Source of the DNA: Rhodospirillales bacterium
GTDB lineage: Bacteria > Pseudomonadota > Alphaproteobacteria > Rhodospirillales > WMHbin7
Direction: 5' to 3'
Length of the DNA: 64,000 nucleotides
Assembly: GCA_016214125.1 (NCBI GenBank)
Contig: JACRPC010000044.1
Coordinates: forward strand, 58,355 to 122,354
The notes under the pieces: generated by a model
What the model was told of the DNA's origin: nothing
What the model saw: the letters and a program-made list of their open reading frames with translations, nothing else
The model's database searches: none
In this document: positions 52,210-62,547 of the stretch, piece by piece
How positions within the stretch are numbered: the stretch's first letter is position 1
Layout of the letters: each line of letters begins with the position of its first letter
Made by a program: the position numbers and the translations under genes

Positions 52210-52295
52210 GGCCGAACTCCTTGGGCTTCGTGGTCCGTCGCCAACGGAACCCCGTCGACGATGGCGAAAGGATGCCATGACTCGATCTGGGGGGC

Positions 52296-52311
52296 TGTGA
52301 CCCCGATCACA
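52296..52311 (-). promoter_or_regulatory. CRP-type binding site (TGTGA-N6-TCACA)
   Basis: TGTGACCCCGATCACA is a perfect match to the CRP consensus half-sites with a 6-bp spacer. It lies upstream of the micropeptide gene (minus strand) and 54 bp past the end of the NIT-GGDEF-EAL gene. A weak -10 (CATCCT, 52274-52269) lies at about the distance expected for class II activation. The CRP-like regulator encoded at 56495-57196 has the RETVxR recognition helix that reads TGTGA. Confidence 0.6.
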
Positions 52312-52364
52312 AGAAGCGACGAAAAAGAATCACGGATGTCGGTGCTTCGGTCCTGATCGAGCGA

Positions 52365-55300
52365 TCAGGGCGCGGGCACGTGCTCCAGATAGGCCAGGAA
52401 ATCCTTGGCCGCCACCGGCTTGCAGAACAGATAGCCTTGCACGAACTCGGCGCCCTGGCCGATCAGGTAGTCGCGCTGACCCGCCGTCTCGACGCCTTCG
52501 GCGATCACTTGCAGTCCCAAGGCGCGGGCCATGGCGACCACCGCGTCAACGATCGCCGAATCCTCATTGTCGACCCCGATCCCCTGCACGAAGGACTTGT
52601 CGATCTTCAAGGTGTCGAAGGGAAAGCGTTTTAGATAGGAAAGGCTCGAATAGCCGGTGCCGAAATCGTCGATCGACAGCCGCACCCCCATCTGATTGAG
52701 CTCGCCCAGAATCAGCAGCGTCTCGTCGATGTCGCGCATCAGCAGACGCTCGGTCACTTCGAGTTCGAGGCCGTCGGGCGGCAGCCCGGCGCTGTTCAAG
52801 GACAGGCGGACGATGGCCAGCAGATCGGAGCCCCGGAACTGGCGGGACGAAATGTTGACCGCCACATACAGAGGCCGCCCGGTCGCCTGCCGCCACTCCC
52901 GGCACTGGCGACAAGCCTCCTCGATCACCCAGGCCCCGATGGTGACGATCAGGCCGGTTTCCTCGGCCAGCGGAATGAAGCGGTCGGGCGGCACGAAACC
53001 CAGCTCGGGATTGCGCCAGCGCAGCAGGGCCTCGCCCCCCGCCACCAAGCCGGTGCGCGGATCGAGGATCGGCTGGTAGTGCAGGAAAAGTTCCTGGCGT
53101 TCGAGCGCGTAGCGCAGTTGCGCCTCCATGCGCATGCGCTCGGTGGCCTGCTGGTTCATCTGCGGCGTGAAGTAGCGATAGGCGTTACGGCCCAATTCCT
53201 TCGCCCGGTACATGGCGGCGTCGGCGTTGCGCAACAGAACCGCCGAAGTTTCGCCGTCGCGTGGATAGACTGAGACGCCGATGCTGGCGGTGGTGAAGAT
53301 GTCGTGGCCCTCGATGGCGAAGGGCAGCGAGAAGATTTCCAAGATCTTGCGGGCCACCAGTTCGCCGAACACCGGCACCGCCAGGCCGGGCAGAACGACC
53401 AGGAATTCGTCGCCGCCCAGCCGCGCCAGAGTGTCGTTCTCGCGCACGCAATGGCGGATGCGCTCGCCCGCCTCCTGGATCAGCTTGTCGCCGATCGGAT
53501 GGCCCAACGTGTCGTTGACCTTCTTGAAATCGTCGAGATCGACGATCAGGATCACCACATTGGTGTTGTCGCGGTTGGCCTGGGCGATCGCCTGATTGAG
53601 CCGATCGATGGCGAGCAGCCGGTTGGGCAGGCCGGTCAGCTCGTCGTAATTGGCCTGGCGCAGCAAACGTTCCTCATATTCCTTGCGCACCGTGATGTCC
53701 TCGGAAACGCCGAGGAAATGGGTGATGACGCCCGACTTTTCCTTGATGGGCGATAGGGTGGCGGCGGCCCAATAGAATTGCCCATCCTTCTTGCGGTTAT
53801 GGAATTCGCCCTGCCATTGGCCGCCGGCGGTAATGGTCTGCCACAATTCCTCGTATTGCCGGCTCGAGGTATAGCCCGATTTCAGGATGCGCGGGTTGCG
53901 GCCGATCACCTCTTCGGGCGCATAGCCGGTCAGCTCGCTGAAGCGCGGATTGACGTATTCGATGGTGCCCAAAGGGTCGGTGATGATGACCGCGGCCGGG
54001 CTTTGATCGACCGCCTGCGACAGCTTGCGCAAGGATTCCTCGCTTTGCTTGCGCGCCGTGATGTTGCGGGCAAAGACCGCCACGCCGATCTGCTCGCCGC
54101 CGCTGGCCAGGGCGGGGTAGAAATTGAAATCGAACCATTGCTCGTCGATCCGACCTTCGAAGCGCTGGGGCTTGCCGCTTTTCGCCACCTGCCGCGCCAT
54201 CGCCGTCACGTCGGCGGGCGGAAAGAAGTTGGCGATGCGAAGCTCCTCGCCTTGGCCCCAGAAGGCCATGTAATCGTCTGCGTTGGCGTTGATCAGCGTG
54301 CGCAGCGTCGCCTCGCTGTCGCGGATCGCCGCCTCGGCCGTCTTGCGATCGGAAATGTCGCGCAGATAGGCGACGAACATCGGCCGGCCATCGGCCTCGA
54401 ACCGGCTGACCGCCAATTCGACCGGAAACTCCTGGTCGTTGCGCCAGGCGGTCACTTCGATCCGCCGGCCCAGAATGCGCGATTCGCCGGTCGCCAATTG
54501 GCGGCGGAAGGCCTGGCGATGCGCCTCGCGCAGATGCGGCGGTATGATCATGTCGGCCAGTTCCTGGCCGATCACCGCTTGGCGCGTCTTGCTGAAGATC
54601 GTCTCGGCGTTGGCGTTGAAATCGACGATCCGGCCTTCGGTGTCCATGACGATGATGCCGTCCAAAGCGGCGGCGAGCATGGCGGTCTTGCGCGCCTCGC
54701 CTTCCTTCAGGGCGGCCTCGCGCCGAATATCGGCGGTGACGTCGCGATGAATCCCCACCACCTCGCCGCCCGGCGTTCGCCCGGTGATGATCTTAAGCCA
54801 GCGGCCGTCGCGCAAGGGCACATCGCGTTCCGAGCGTGGCTGCAGGCGGGCGGCAGTGCGCTGAGCCAGGTAATCCTCGAGCGGCCCGACCGTTGGCGAC
54901 ATCAGACCATTTTGGAAGGCGGCGCGAATGAAATCGGCAAAGTAGGTACCGGGCCGCAACAACTCGCCCAGTCCGGCCAGCATCGTCCGGCACTGGGCGT
55001 TGACGTAAACGATGCGGTCCTCGGCATCGTAAAGGATGAAGCCCTCGTTCATGCTTTCGATGGCGCCCACCAGCCGTTCCTGCGCCTGGGCAAGCAGGTG
55101 CCGCGTCCGCCCCTGGCTTTCCGCCAGTTCGTCGGCCCGCACCAAACCCAGGCGGAACTGCTCGATGGCGCGGGCCATGGCGCCGATTTCGTCGTCGCGG
55201 TCCTGATCCTCGATGCCGATTTGGCGGTCGCCGGCCCTAAGGCTTTCGATGGACTTCCCCAGGCGCGACAAGGGTGCCGACACCGCCGCCGTGGTCCGCC

Positions 55301-56342
55301 GCGCCGCCATCAGGCCCAAGGCCAACAGGATCAGAATGATCGCAAGACCGCCGGCGCTTTGCCAATTGAGATCGCTTCGCCTTTTGTCGACAAGGGAATG
55401 GGCCAGGTCATGCAACCGGTCTTCCAGGCCCTTGATGGCGTCGACCTTGCGGGTCGCCAATTGGAACCACGAACCGGGATTGAGCGCGCTGTCCTTGGCA
55501 CCCGCTCCGGCCAGCAGGGCGTCGCGGATCGGGCCGATGCCGTACTGGGCATCGATGGCCCGCACCATCTCGAACAGCGAAAAGCCCTCGCGGGGAACCA
55601 GGATTTCGAACACCCTCAAAAGCGAGCCCTGCTGAGCGACGATGTCGGCGAAGCGCAGCACATTGGCCTCGCCGAAGCCGTTGCGGGAAAAGGCGATCAC
55701 CGCCAAACCCCGTTCGCGGCCGGCCATCTCCTTCATCCGCGCCAGGATGGCCTGGGCCTTGGTGACGTTGCGCAGCTCCTGCGAACCGGCCGGCAATCCC
55801 TCTTCGGCACGGATGATGAAGCCGTTTTGCAGATCGAGCAGGCGTTCGATGATCATCGTGTAATCGTCGAACAGGCGCTCGCTGGCCAATCGGTCTTGAT
55901 CGATGGCGCCGCGCAGCCGTTCGAGGTCGCGGTCGAAATCCTTGCGCCCCTGGGCAAGGAGGGCGGCCAATTCGGCGCGCTCGCGCCCGGCCACCTCGAA
56001 GGCCTGGCCGCGCAAGGCGTCGGTGTCGGCGCGGAAGGACTCGATCAGCGGAAATTCCTGGCGGTTCTGGCGCTGCTCGGTCCGCAACACCGACTGACCG
56101 CGTTCAAACTGCAAGGCGTGAACGAGCTGATCGAGATAGATGTCGGCCACCAGATAGTCGCTGAAGCGCGACAGCCGCCAGTGATCGACGAGATTGGAAA
56201 CGATCAGGACCAGGCCGAGCGCCGCAAACAGCGCCGCCGGTGCCAAGGCCAGCAGGCGGATGCGGCCAAACACGCCCAAGGAATACCAGCGCCGGTTCAT
56301 CGACAGCCCGGCCTGGCCGGCGCTTCGGGAAACGTTTGACAT
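52365..56342 (-). CDS. NIT-HAMP-multi-PAS-GGDEF-EAL c-di-GMP protein
   Basis: A 1325-residue membrane protein. TM1 (about residues 28-50) and TM2 (about 335-357) enclose a nitrate/nitrite-sensing (NIT) domain with the repeated ERG motif ([16 protein letters not shown] and [16 protein letters not shown]). HAMP and four PAS-like domains follow (about 430-905), then GGDEF (about 910-1070) with [17 protein letters not shown], including an I-site RxxD, and EAL (about 1075-1320) with [12 protein letters not shown] and [17 protein letters not shown]. Both catalytic motifs are intact, so it may be bifunctional or switchable. Nitrate or nitrite sensing follows the NIT family and is inferred. A start at residue 15 is an alternative. 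Confidence 0.92.
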   Translation of the reverse strand: MSNVSRSAGQAGLSMNRRWYSLGVFGRIRLLALAPAALFAALGLVLIVSNLVDHWRLSRFSDYLVADIYLDQLVHALQFERGQSVLRTEQRQNRQEFPLIESFRADTDALRGQAFEVAGRERAELAALLAQGRKDFDRDLERLRGAIDQDRLASERLFDDYTMIIERLLDLQNGFIIRAEEGLPAGSQELRNVTKAQAILARMKEMAGRERGLAVIAFSRNGFGEANVLRFADIVAQQGSLLRVFEILVPREGFSLFEMVRAIDAQYGIGPIRDALLAGAGAKDSALNPGSWFQLATRKVDAIKGLEDRLHDLAHSLVDKRRSDLNWQSAGGLAIILILLALGLMAARRTTAAVSAPLSRLGKSIESLRAGDRQIGIEDQDRDDEIGAMARAIEQFRLGLVRADELAESQGRTRHLLAQAQERLVGAIESMNEGFILYDAEDRIVYVNAQCRTMLAGLGELLRPGTYFADFIRAAFQNGLMSPTVGPLEDYLAQRTAARLQPRSERDVPLRDGRWLKIITGRTPGGEVVGIHRDVTADIRREAALKEGEARKTAMLAAALDGIIVMDTEGRIVDFNANAETIFSKTRQAVIGQELADMIIPPHLREAHRQAFRRQLATGESRILGRRIEVTAWRNDQEFPVELAVSRFEADGRPMFVAYLRDISDRKTAEAAIRDSEATLRTLINANADDYMAFWGQGEELRIANFFPPADVTAMARQVAKSGKPQRFEGRIDEQWFDFNFYPALASGGEQIGVAVFARNITARKQSEESLRKLSQAVDQSPAAVIITDPLGTIEYVNPRFSELTGYAPEEVIGRNPRILKSGYTSSRQYEELWQTITAGGQWQGEFHNRKKDGQFYWAAATLSPIKEKSGVITHFLGVSEDITVRKEYEERLLRQANYDELTGLPNRLLAIDRLNQAIAQANRDNTNVVILIVDLDDFKKVNDTLGHPIGDKLIQEAGERIRHCVRENDTLARLGGDEFLVVLPGLAVPVFGELVARKILEIFSLPFAIEGHDIFTTASIGVSVYPRDGETSAVLLRNADAAMYRAKELGRNAYRYFTPQMNQQATERMRMEAQLRYALERQELFLHYQPILDPRTGLVAGGEALLRWRNPELGFVPPDRFIPLAEETGLIVTIGAWVIEEACRQCREWRQATGRPLYVAVNISSRQFRGSDLLAIVRLSLNSAGLPPDGLELEVTERLLMRDIDETLLILGELNQMGVRLSIDDFGTGYSSLSYLKRFPFDTLKIDKSFVQGIGVDNEDSAIVDAVVAMARALGLQVIAEGVETAGQRDYLIGQGAEFVQGYLFCKPVAAKDFLAYLEHVPAP

Positions 56343-56444
56343 TCCGACCTTGGGAAGAATTCCCCCCAGCGCATGACTATCACCTTAAGCGAACGAGTCC
56401 AGCATCAACTCTACCCCGGGAGGTATGATGAGCCGATCGGACGA

Positions 56445-56485
56445 AAAGTGTAAAGAAAAGAATGGTTTCAGAATGTAATGAAACC
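56445..56485 (-). terminator. Terminator of the CRP-like regulator gene
   Basis: A 7-bp perfect stem GGTTTCA (56464-56470) / TGAAACC (56479-56485) with an 8-base loop. On the minus strand it is followed by the T-rich ATTCTTTTCTTT. It lies 10 bp past the regulator stop. The stem is weak in GC, so efficiency is uncertain. Confidence 0.55.
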
Positions 56486-56494
56486 GGCCGAACG

Positions 56495-57196
56495 CTATTC
56501 GCCGCGCACGTCCTCGACCATCAGTTCAAGGGCATCGACATCGTTGATGATTAGGGCGTCCTTTTCGCGTTTGATGATGTCGGCGCGCGACAATTCGCTC
56601 AGCACCCGGGCCACCGTCTCGCGGGTGGTGCTGACCCGGCTGGCGATGTCGCTGTGGACCGGAATGGGCTTTAGAATCGCCTTGTTGGGACCGGCCATCG
56701 ATTCCCGGGCCAGGCGCAGGAGTTCGGCATGGACACGGTTGTTGGCGCCCAGGGTCGACAGATCCATGATGCGCTCGGTCGAGCGGCGCACGATGCGCGA
56801 CAGACTTTGAAGGATGAACAGCGTCACTTCCGGATGGTCGCGCAGCACCTTGAGGAACTGATCGGACGACAACGAAGCGACCACCGTATCCTCAAGCGCC
56901 ATCACGCTGGCCGAGCGCGGTTCACCATCCAGCGCCGCCAATTCGCCGAAATGGCCGCCCTCGCCGACATCGCCCAGCGTCACCTCGCGCCCCGAGAGCG
57001 AGTAGTTCACCACCCGCACCTTGCCCTTGACGACGAAGAAGATGTCGCGCGATTCGCTCTGGCGGTCGATGATTTGCTCCTGGGCGCGGTGGCGCTTCCA
57101 GGCGCAGGCCTGCTCCATGGCTTCCCGCTCGGCGTGCGTCAGCCCCGAGAGCAGACGGATTCCCTCCAACGATGGCTTGATAACGGCTTTCGGCAT
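56495..57196 (-). CDS. CRP-type cyclic-nucleotide-responsive regulator
   Basis: A 233-residue CRP/FNR-family protein. The cNMP pocket is well preserved (GGHFGELAALDGEPRSASV, with Glu85, Arg94 and Ser95 matching the cAMP contacts of E. coli CRP), and no FNR cluster cysteines are present. The HTH is SDIASRVSTTRETVARVL; the recognition-helix residues R-E-x-x-x-R (192, 193, 197) equal R180, E181 and R185 of CRP, predicting TGTGA half-sites. The ATG at 57196 has better ribosome-site spacing than that at 57202. It is monocistronic with its own terminator. Confidence 0.9.
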   Translation of the reverse strand: MPKAVIKPSLEGIRLLSGLTHAEREAMEQACAWKRHRAQEQIIDRQSESRDIFFVVKGKVRVVNYSLSGREVTLGDVGEGGHFGELAALDGEPRSASVMALEDTVVASLSSDQFLKVLRDHPEVTLFILQSLSRIVRRSTERIMDLSTLGANNRVHAELLRLARESMAGPNKAILKPIPVHSDIASRVSTTRETVARVLSELSRADIIKREKDALIINDVDALELMVEDVRGE

Positions 57197-57259
57197 CCCC
57201 ATAACCCCCGATTTCGGCCATCATAAGCCGATCCTAAGCGCTTTGGCGAGAGGGCAGCG

Positions 57260-58258
57260 CTAGCCGAGCAAGGCGTCCTTGAGCCGGCGCAGAAGCCCGC
57301 CCAGATTGGCTCCCTCGGGTTCGACGGCGCCGCCCGGCGCCGGCGGCATCGGCATGGAAACCCTGGGCGTACCCAGCCCGACCGGCGGTTCGGACTCGCG
57401 CCTGGGCGGCGAAAAGGCTTCGGCCAGGCGCGGTCCCGCGGTTTCGCCGACCGCGGCCATGGCCAGAACGGTCCGCGCTTCCTGCAACAGATCGGTCGGC
57501 GCTTTGCTGGCCGGCGGGACCAAGGCGGCGGGGGCGGTCGGCGCCAAGGCGACCACCGGCGCCGGCACGGGCACGGGCGCGGGCGCGGGCGCCGGTTGGC
57601 GGGCCTCGGCCATTCTTCGCATGGTGCCGTCAATCGAATCCTGGACCTTGGCGTAGAGGGCGGCCACGCTCACCGGCTTGCCGTTCTCATAAAAGACGCT
57701 GCGATTGTGCTTGGCGGCGATCGGCATCAGGCGCGCCGCCGGCTTGCCGGGCGCCGTCTCCTGGGCCTTGAGGAAGCGGGTGGCGCCGTTCGGTCCCAGG
57801 AAGTGGGCAAGATAGACATCGGTGGCGCCGACCTCGCGCCCCAGCCGGCCGTTCAGCCGGTCTTCGTTCGCCTTGGCGTATTCGGCGGCCATCAGGGCCG
57901 CCATTTCCGGATCGTTGCGCAGATCGAGAATCGCCTTGCGCGCCATGGGATCGGCGACCATGGGCAGGCCATCCTCGTCGCGGCAGATCTTGCGCGCCAG
58001 CTTGGCCTGGCCGTATTTCGCCCCGTGCTCGCGGAAGACGTCGAGCCAGGTGCTGTTGGTGAATTGGAAAAGCCCGGCGGCCGAGGTGGTGCGCGCCTTG
58101 GCCTTGGGATCAAGCCCGCTTTCCCGGCTGGCCTCGGCCAGGAGGAAATCGAAGCTGACGCCGGTCTTCTCGCTGGCGCGGCGCAAGCCCGCCAGCACGT
58201 CCTCGCGCACCGGACGCCCAAGCATTTCCGTCACAGCCATGTTGTCGGTTCGCGCCAC
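57260..58258 (-). CDS. Lytic transglycosylase-like (SLT) protein without signal peptide
   Basis: A 332-residue protein. The N-terminal 190 residues are SLT/lysozyme-like: FDFLLAEASRESGLDPKAKA with the catalytic Glu, TSAAGLFQFTNSTWLDVF and TDVYLAHFLGPNGATRFL. A Pro/Ala-rich linker (APAPAPVPVPAPVVALAP) and a Gly/Leu-rich tail follow. No N-terminal signal or lipobox is present, so export would need another route (flagellar or phage-like), or the protein acts at lysis. Starts at residue 1 or 7 are possible. It neighbours the CRP-like gene 62 bp away. Confidence 0.82.
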   Translation of the reverse strand: MARTDNMAVTEMLGRPVREDVLAGLRRASEKTGVSFDFLLAEASRESGLDPKAKARTTSAAGLFQFTNSTWLDVFREHGAKYGQAKLARKICRDEDGLPMVADPMARKAILDLRNDPEMAALMAAEYAKANEDRLNGRLGREVGATDVYLAHFLGPNGATRFLKAQETAPGKPAARLMPIAAKHNRSVFYENGKPVSVAALYAKVQDSIDGTMRRMAEARQPAPAPAPVPVPAPVVALAPTAPAALVPPASKAPTDLLQEARTVLAMAAVGETAGPRLAEAFSPPRRESEPPVGLGTPRVSMPMPPAPGGAVEPEGANLGGLLRRLKDALLG

Positions 58259-58381
58259 GACCCTGTCTTTCCTGTTCTCGGCCTTCAGGGTAGGCCCAGA
58301 TTCGTCACCGAAAGGTAAACGGTGCGATCCCCGGCCCCTTTGCGCTATCCTTGGGGTCTCGCCCCTGCCCCAGGAAGATCG

Positions 58382-58939
58382 ATGGCCGTTTCGACCCCAC
58401 TTTGCAATTTCGGCTGGAAAGCCCCCGATTTCCGCCTGCCCGGCATCGACGGCAAGACCTACGGCCTGGCCGACATTCAGGGCGCCAAGGCGACGCTGGT
58501 CATGTTCCTATGCAACCATTGCCCCTATGTCCAGGCGGTGATCGACCGGCTGGTGCGCGATGTGGCCGAGCTTCAAGGCCAGGGGGTGGGCGCCATCGCC
58601 ATCATGGCCAACGACACCGTCCAATACCCCGAGGATTCCTTCGACAAGATGAAGGAATTCGCCCGCCGGCACGCTTTCACCTTCCCCTATGTGATCGACG
58701 AAAGCCAGGCGATCGCCCGGGCCTACGACGCCGTCTGCACCCCGGATTTCTTCGGCTTCAACGCCAAGCTCGAGCTTCAGTATCGCGGCCGGCTCGACGC
58801 CTCGGGCCGCCAGCCGGCCCCGCCCGACGCCCCGCGCGAGCTGGTGCAGGCGATGCAGACCATTGCCCGCACCAGCCAGGGCCCTCTCCAGCAGACCGCC
58901 AGCATGGGCTGCTCGATCAAGTGGCGTCCAAGCGGCTAA
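58382..58939 (+). CDS. Thioredoxin-like (AhpC/TSA-Redoxin) protein
   Basis: A 185-residue protein, start at 58382. The thioredoxin fold includes FGWKAPDFRLPGIDGKTYGL, the CxxC active site LVMFLCNHCPYVQAVI, and the cis-Pro region CTPDFFGFNAKLEL. The C-terminus QQTASMGCSIKW is a hallmark of one cytoplasmic thioredoxin-family group in proteobacteria. Disulfide or peroxide reduction is inferred. It stands alone, divergent from the transglycosylase. Confidence 0.86.
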   Translation: MAVSTPLCNFGWKAPDFRLPGIDGKTYGLADIQGAKATLVMFLCNHCPYVQAVIDRLVRDVAELQGQGVGAIAIMANDTVQYPEDSFDKMKEFARRHAFTFPYVIDESQAIARAYDAVCTPDFFGFNAKLELQYRGRLDASGRQPAPPDAPRELVQAMQTIARTSQGPLQQTASMGCSIKWRPSG

Positions 58940-59027
58940 ATTCGGGCGCCCGGATCATTGCCTTCGCCCCCGGCCCGGGCTATGGTACGGCCCCGGTTAA
59001 CCCCGCTTTCGCAGGAACTTAAGGCCC

Positions 59028-59711
59028 GTGAACAAGCCCACCGACGACACCGCCACCGACGTCCTGATCCGCGAGGTCGATGAAGACCTGCGTCAGGAAC
59101 AGATGGCTGCGCTTTGGAAGCGCTACGGCAATTGGGTGATCGGCGCCGCCGTCGCCCTGGTGGCGGTGGTGGCCGGGCGCGAGGCCTGGATCGCCTGGAA
59201 GGATCAGCAGGCCGCCAGGGACGGCAGCCGTTTTGCCGCCGCCACCCTGTTGGCCGAAACCGGCAAGGCCGCCGAGGCCGGCTTGGCCTATGCGGCGATG
59301 GCCAAGGACGCCACCGGCGGCTATGCGGCTCTGGCCCACCTGCGCCAAGCGGCCCTGCTTGCCAAGGACGGCAAGAACGCCGAGGCCGCCGCCGCCTTCG
59401 ACGCCCTGGCCGCCGACGGTTCCGCCGACAAGGCCTACCGCGCCGCCGCGACCTTGCAGGCGGCCCTGCTTACTTTGGACAGCGCCGATCCCTCGGCGCT
59501 TGAGCGGCGCGTTGCACCTCTGGCCGCCGCCGACAGCCCCTGGCGCCATTCCGCCCAGGAAGTGCTGGCCCTTCTGGCGCTGCGCCAGGGCGACCGCGCC
59601 AAGGCACGCGACGCCTACGCCAAGCTTTCCGACGACGCCCAGGCGCCACGGGGATTGCGCGCCCGCGCCGCCGAGGCTCTGGCCGCGCTCGGTCCGGCCA
59701 GCAAGGGATAG
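59028..59711 (+). CDS. YfgM-like membrane-anchored TPR protein
   Basis: A 227-residue protein with GTG start. A short cytoplasmic segment (DEDLRQEQMAALWKRYGNWV) precedes one TM helix (about residues 38-55), and the rest is periplasmic TPR-like helix, ALAHLRQAALLAKDGKNAEA. This is the YfgM arrangement, a SecYEG-associated periplasmic chaperone. In this genome as in many it precedes bamB and der, the conserved yfgM-bamB-der order, which supports the call. Confidence 0.85.
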   Translation: MNKPTDDTATDVLIREVDEDLRQEQMAALWKRYGNWVIGAAVALVAVVAGREAWIAWKDQQAARDGSRFAAATLLAETGKAAEAGLAYAAMAKDATGGYAALAHLRQAALLAKDGKNAEAAAAFDALAADGSADKAYRAAATLQAALLTLDSADPSALERRVAPLAAADSPWRHSAQEVLALLALRQGDRAKARDAYAKLSDDAQAPRGLRARAAEALAALGPASKG

Positions 59712-59718
59712 GACACCG

Positions 59719-61059
59719 ATGACCCGCCGCCTGCCGCTCCTCCTACTGGCCCTGGCCGTTTGGCCGCTCGCCGCCTGCGATTCGCTTTACGACATGGGCG
59801 ATGTCTGGTTGGGCGAGAACAAGAAGCCCTTGGCCGGCAAGCGCGTCTCGGTGATGGTGCATGAGCGGGTGCTCAACCCCGATCCTTCGATCACCGCGCG
59901 CGACATTCGCATCCCGGCGCCCGAGGACAACGACGCCTGGCCGCAGGCCGGCGGCTATCCTAGCCACGCCATGCACCACATGGTTCTGAATGACGGCTTG
60001 AAACGCGCCTGGCGCTCCGATATCGGCGCCGGATCGAGCGACACCCGAAGGCTGATGGCCCAGCCGGTGGTCGCCGACGGCCTGGTGTTCGTCATGGATG
60101 CCGAGGCCCGCGTCAGCGCCTTCGAGGAAAAGAGCGGCAAGCGCCTGTGGCGGGTGAACCTGACGCCCAAGGACGAGGACGACGACCACATGGGGGGCGG
60201 CGTCGCCTACGACAACGGCCGCCTCTTCGTCACCACCGGCTTTGCCCGCGTCTACGCGCTCGAGGCCGCCAGCGGCAAGACCCTGTGGACGCAGACCCTG
60301 GCGGCGCCGATGCGCGCCGCCCCCACCGTCTTCGCCGGCCGGGTGCTGGTTGTGACGGTCGAGAACCAGACTTTGGCGCTCGACGCCAACGATGGCCGGA
60401 CGCTGTGGACCCATCAGGGCATCGCCGAAGCCGCCAGCGTGCTGGGCGGCGCCAACCCGGCGGTTTCGGCCGGCACCGTCGTCACCCCCTACTCGTCGGG
60501 CGAATTGGTGGCGATCCGCATCGAGAACGGCGCCGTGCTGTGGTCGGATTCCTTGGCCGCCGGCCGGCGCACCGACGCCGTTTCGGCGCTCTCCGACATT
60601 CGCGGCCGGCCGATCGTCGATCGCGGCCGGGTGTTCGCCATCAGCAATTCCAACCAGACGGTGGCGATCGATCTGCGCACCGGCCGCCGGCTGTGGGAAG
60701 CCGAGATCGGCGGCCTGCAAAGCCCCTGGGTGGCCGGCGATTATCTTTACCTCATCACCAACGACATCGAGATGGTCTGCCTTGAGGCCAAGACCGGCCG
60801 CGTCCATTGGGTGACGCCCTTGCAGCGTTGGGAAAACATGGAGAAGAAGAAAGGCACGGTGCTGTGGGCCGGGCCGGTGCTGGCCAGCGACCGTCTGGTC
60901 GCCGTCGGCACCCATGGCTGGGCGGTGGCGATCTCGCCCTACAATGGCGAGGTGCTGGGCTTCGAGAAAATGCCCGACGGGCTGTCGATCGCCCCGGCGA
61001 TCGCCAATGGCGGGCTCTATTTCGTCACCGAGGCGGGCGAACTCGTCGCCTACCGTTGA
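59719..61059 (+). CDS. bamB: Outer-membrane assembly lipoprotein BamB
   Basis: A 446-residue eight-bladed PQQ-type propeller lipoprotein of the BAM complex. The lipobox is PLAAC at about residue 19-20. Repeated blade motifs include KSGKRLWRVNLT, ASGKTLWTQTLAAP, NDGRTLWTHQG and RTGRRLWEAEIG. The start at 59719 lies 7 bp after the yfgM-like stop. The long insert after the signal is common in alphaproteobacterial BamB. It precedes der with a 150-bp gap containing a GC-rich hairpin without a T-run. Confidence 0.93.
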   Translation: MTRRLPLLLLALAVWPLAACDSLYDMGDVWLGENKKPLAGKRVSVMVHERVLNPDPSITARDIRIPAPEDNDAWPQAGGYPSHAMHHMVLNDGLKRAWRSDIGAGSSDTRRLMAQPVVADGLVFVMDAEARVSAFEEKSGKRLWRVNLTPKDEDDDHMGGGVAYDNGRLFVTTGFARVYALEAASGKTLWTQTLAAPMRAAPTVFAGRVLVVTVENQTLALDANDGRTLWTHQGIAEAASVLGGANPAVSAGTVVTPYSSGELVAIRIENGAVLWSDSLAAGRRTDAVSALSDIRGRPIVDRGRVFAISNSNQTVAIDLRTGRRLWEAEIGGLQSPWVAGDYLYLITNDIEMVCLEAKTGRVHWVTPLQRWENMEKKKGTVLWAGPVLASDRLVAVGTHGWAVAISPYNGEVLGFEKMPDGLSIAPAIANGGLYFVTEAGELVAYR

Positions 61060-61209
61060 TCGGCCGCGACCGCGGCCACGCCGCCCGTTGTTGGGTTGGC
61101 CGGCAAAGCCGGCGGACGGCGAGAGCCAAGCGAGCGGAGGCGAGCGCTTGGGCCGATTGAGGGCCAAATATAAGACTCCTTTCCATCCAGATCGGTAGTA
61201 ACTAAGACA

Positions 61210-62535
61210 ATGTCCTTCACCGTCGTCCTCGTCGGCCGACCCAATGTCGGCAAATCGACCCTGTTCAACCGGCTGGTCGGCCGCAAGCTGGCCTTGGTCG
61301 ACGACACGCCGGGCGTGACCCGCGACCGCCGCGCCGGCCCGGCCCGGCTGGGCGATCTTTCCTTCACCGTCATCGACACCGCCGGCCTGGAAGAGGCCGA
61401 TCGGGCCAGCCTTTGGGGCCGCATGCGCCGCCAGACCGACGAGGCGATCGCCAAGGCCGACGCCGTGCTGTTCCTGATCGACGCCCGCGCCGGCCTCACC
61501 CCTTTGGACGAGCATTTCGCCCGCCATCTGCGCAAAAGCCAGAAGCCGGTGATCCTGATCGGCAACAAATGCGAAAGCCGAGCCGCCGAAGCCGGTCTGG
61601 CCGAGGCGCACGCGCTCGGGCTGGGCACGCCGCTGCCCCTTTCCGCCGAGCATGGCGAGGGGCTGGCGCTGCTGCACGATGCGCTCTCGCCCTATGCCCG
61701 CGACGACGACGCCCAGGACGCCATCGACCATCCCCTGCGGCTGGCCATTGTCGGGCGGCCCAATGTCGGCAAATCGACGCTGGTCAACAAGCTCTTGGGC
61801 GAGGAGCGGCAATTGGTGGGGCCCGAGGCCGGCATCACCCGCGACGCCATCACCATTCCCTGGCGCTGGCGCGGCCATCCCCTGGAACTGATCGACACCG
61901 CCGGGCTGCGCCGGCGCGCCCGGGTGTCCGAGAAGCTCGAGAAGCTTTCCGCCGCCGATTCCCGGCGCGCCATCCGCGAATGCCAGGTGGTGCTTTTGGT
62001 GATGGAGCCGGATTCCATTCTCGACAAGCAGGATCTGGCGATCGCCGAAATGGCGATCGACGAGGGCCGCGCCCTGGTGCTGGCGATCAACAAATGGGAC
62101 ACCGCGGAAGACCGCGCCCAGGCGATGCGCCGCTTGAAGGATCGGCTGGAGGCCAATCTGGCCCAGGCCAAGGGCATCGCCGCCATTCCGATCGCCGCCA
62201 AGACCGGCCAGGGCCTCGATAAGATGATGGGCGCCGTGCTGGCCGCCTACGAAACCTGGAACCGGCGCGTCCCCACCGCCAAGCTCAATCGCTGGCTGGA
62301 AGAAGCGGCGGCCCGCCATCCGCCGCCGGCCATCCGCGGCCGGCGCCTGAAGCTGCGCTACGCCGCCCAGGTCTCGACCCGCCCGCCCAGCTTCGTCTTG
62401 TTCGCCAGCAAGCCCGAGGAACTGCCGGACTCCTATTCCCGCTATCTGGTGAACAGCCTGCGCGAGGTCTTCGACCTGCCCGGCGTGCCGATTAGGCTGT
62501 CGCTGCGCAAGGGCAAGAACCCGTACGCGGAGTGA
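61210..62535 (+). CDS. der: Ribosome-assembly GTPase Der (EngA)
   Basis: A 441-residue double-GTPase needed for 50S maturation. Two P-loops GRPNVGKSTL (about residues 8-17 and 180-189), DTAGLEEAD and DTAGLRRRAR switch II motifs, NKCE and NKWD guanine motifs, and a KH-like C-terminal domain with LRYAAQVSTRPPSFVLFASK are all seen. Length is typical. It forms the conserved yfgM-bamB-der unit with its neighbours. Confidence 0.97.
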   Translation: MSFTVVLVGRPNVGKSTLFNRLVGRKLALVDDTPGVTRDRRAGPARLGDLSFTVIDTAGLEEADRASLWGRMRRQTDEAIAKADAVLFLIDARAGLTPLDEHFARHLRKSQKPVILIGNKCESRAAEAGLAEAHALGLGTPLPLSAEHGEGLALLHDALSPYARDDDAQDAIDHPLRLAIVGRPNVGKSTLVNKLLGEERQLVGPEAGITRDAITIPWRWRGHPLELIDTAGLRRRARVSEKLEKLSAADSRRAIRECQVVLLVMEPDSILDKQDLAIAEMAIDEGRALVLAINKWDTAEDRAQAMRRLKDRLEANLAQAKGIAAIPIAAKTGQGLDKMMGAVLAAYETWNRRVPTAKLNRWLEEAAARHPPPAIRGRRLKLRYAAQVSTRPPSFVLFASKPEELPDSYSRYLVNSLREVFDLPGVPIRLSLRKGKNPYAE

Positions 62536-62547
62536 GCGGGGCGCTGA

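Noticed and set aside
61060..61209. GCCGGC-AAA-GCCGGC hairpin between bamB and der as a terminator
   Set aside because: No T-run follows on either strand, and the conserved gene order suggests read-through.
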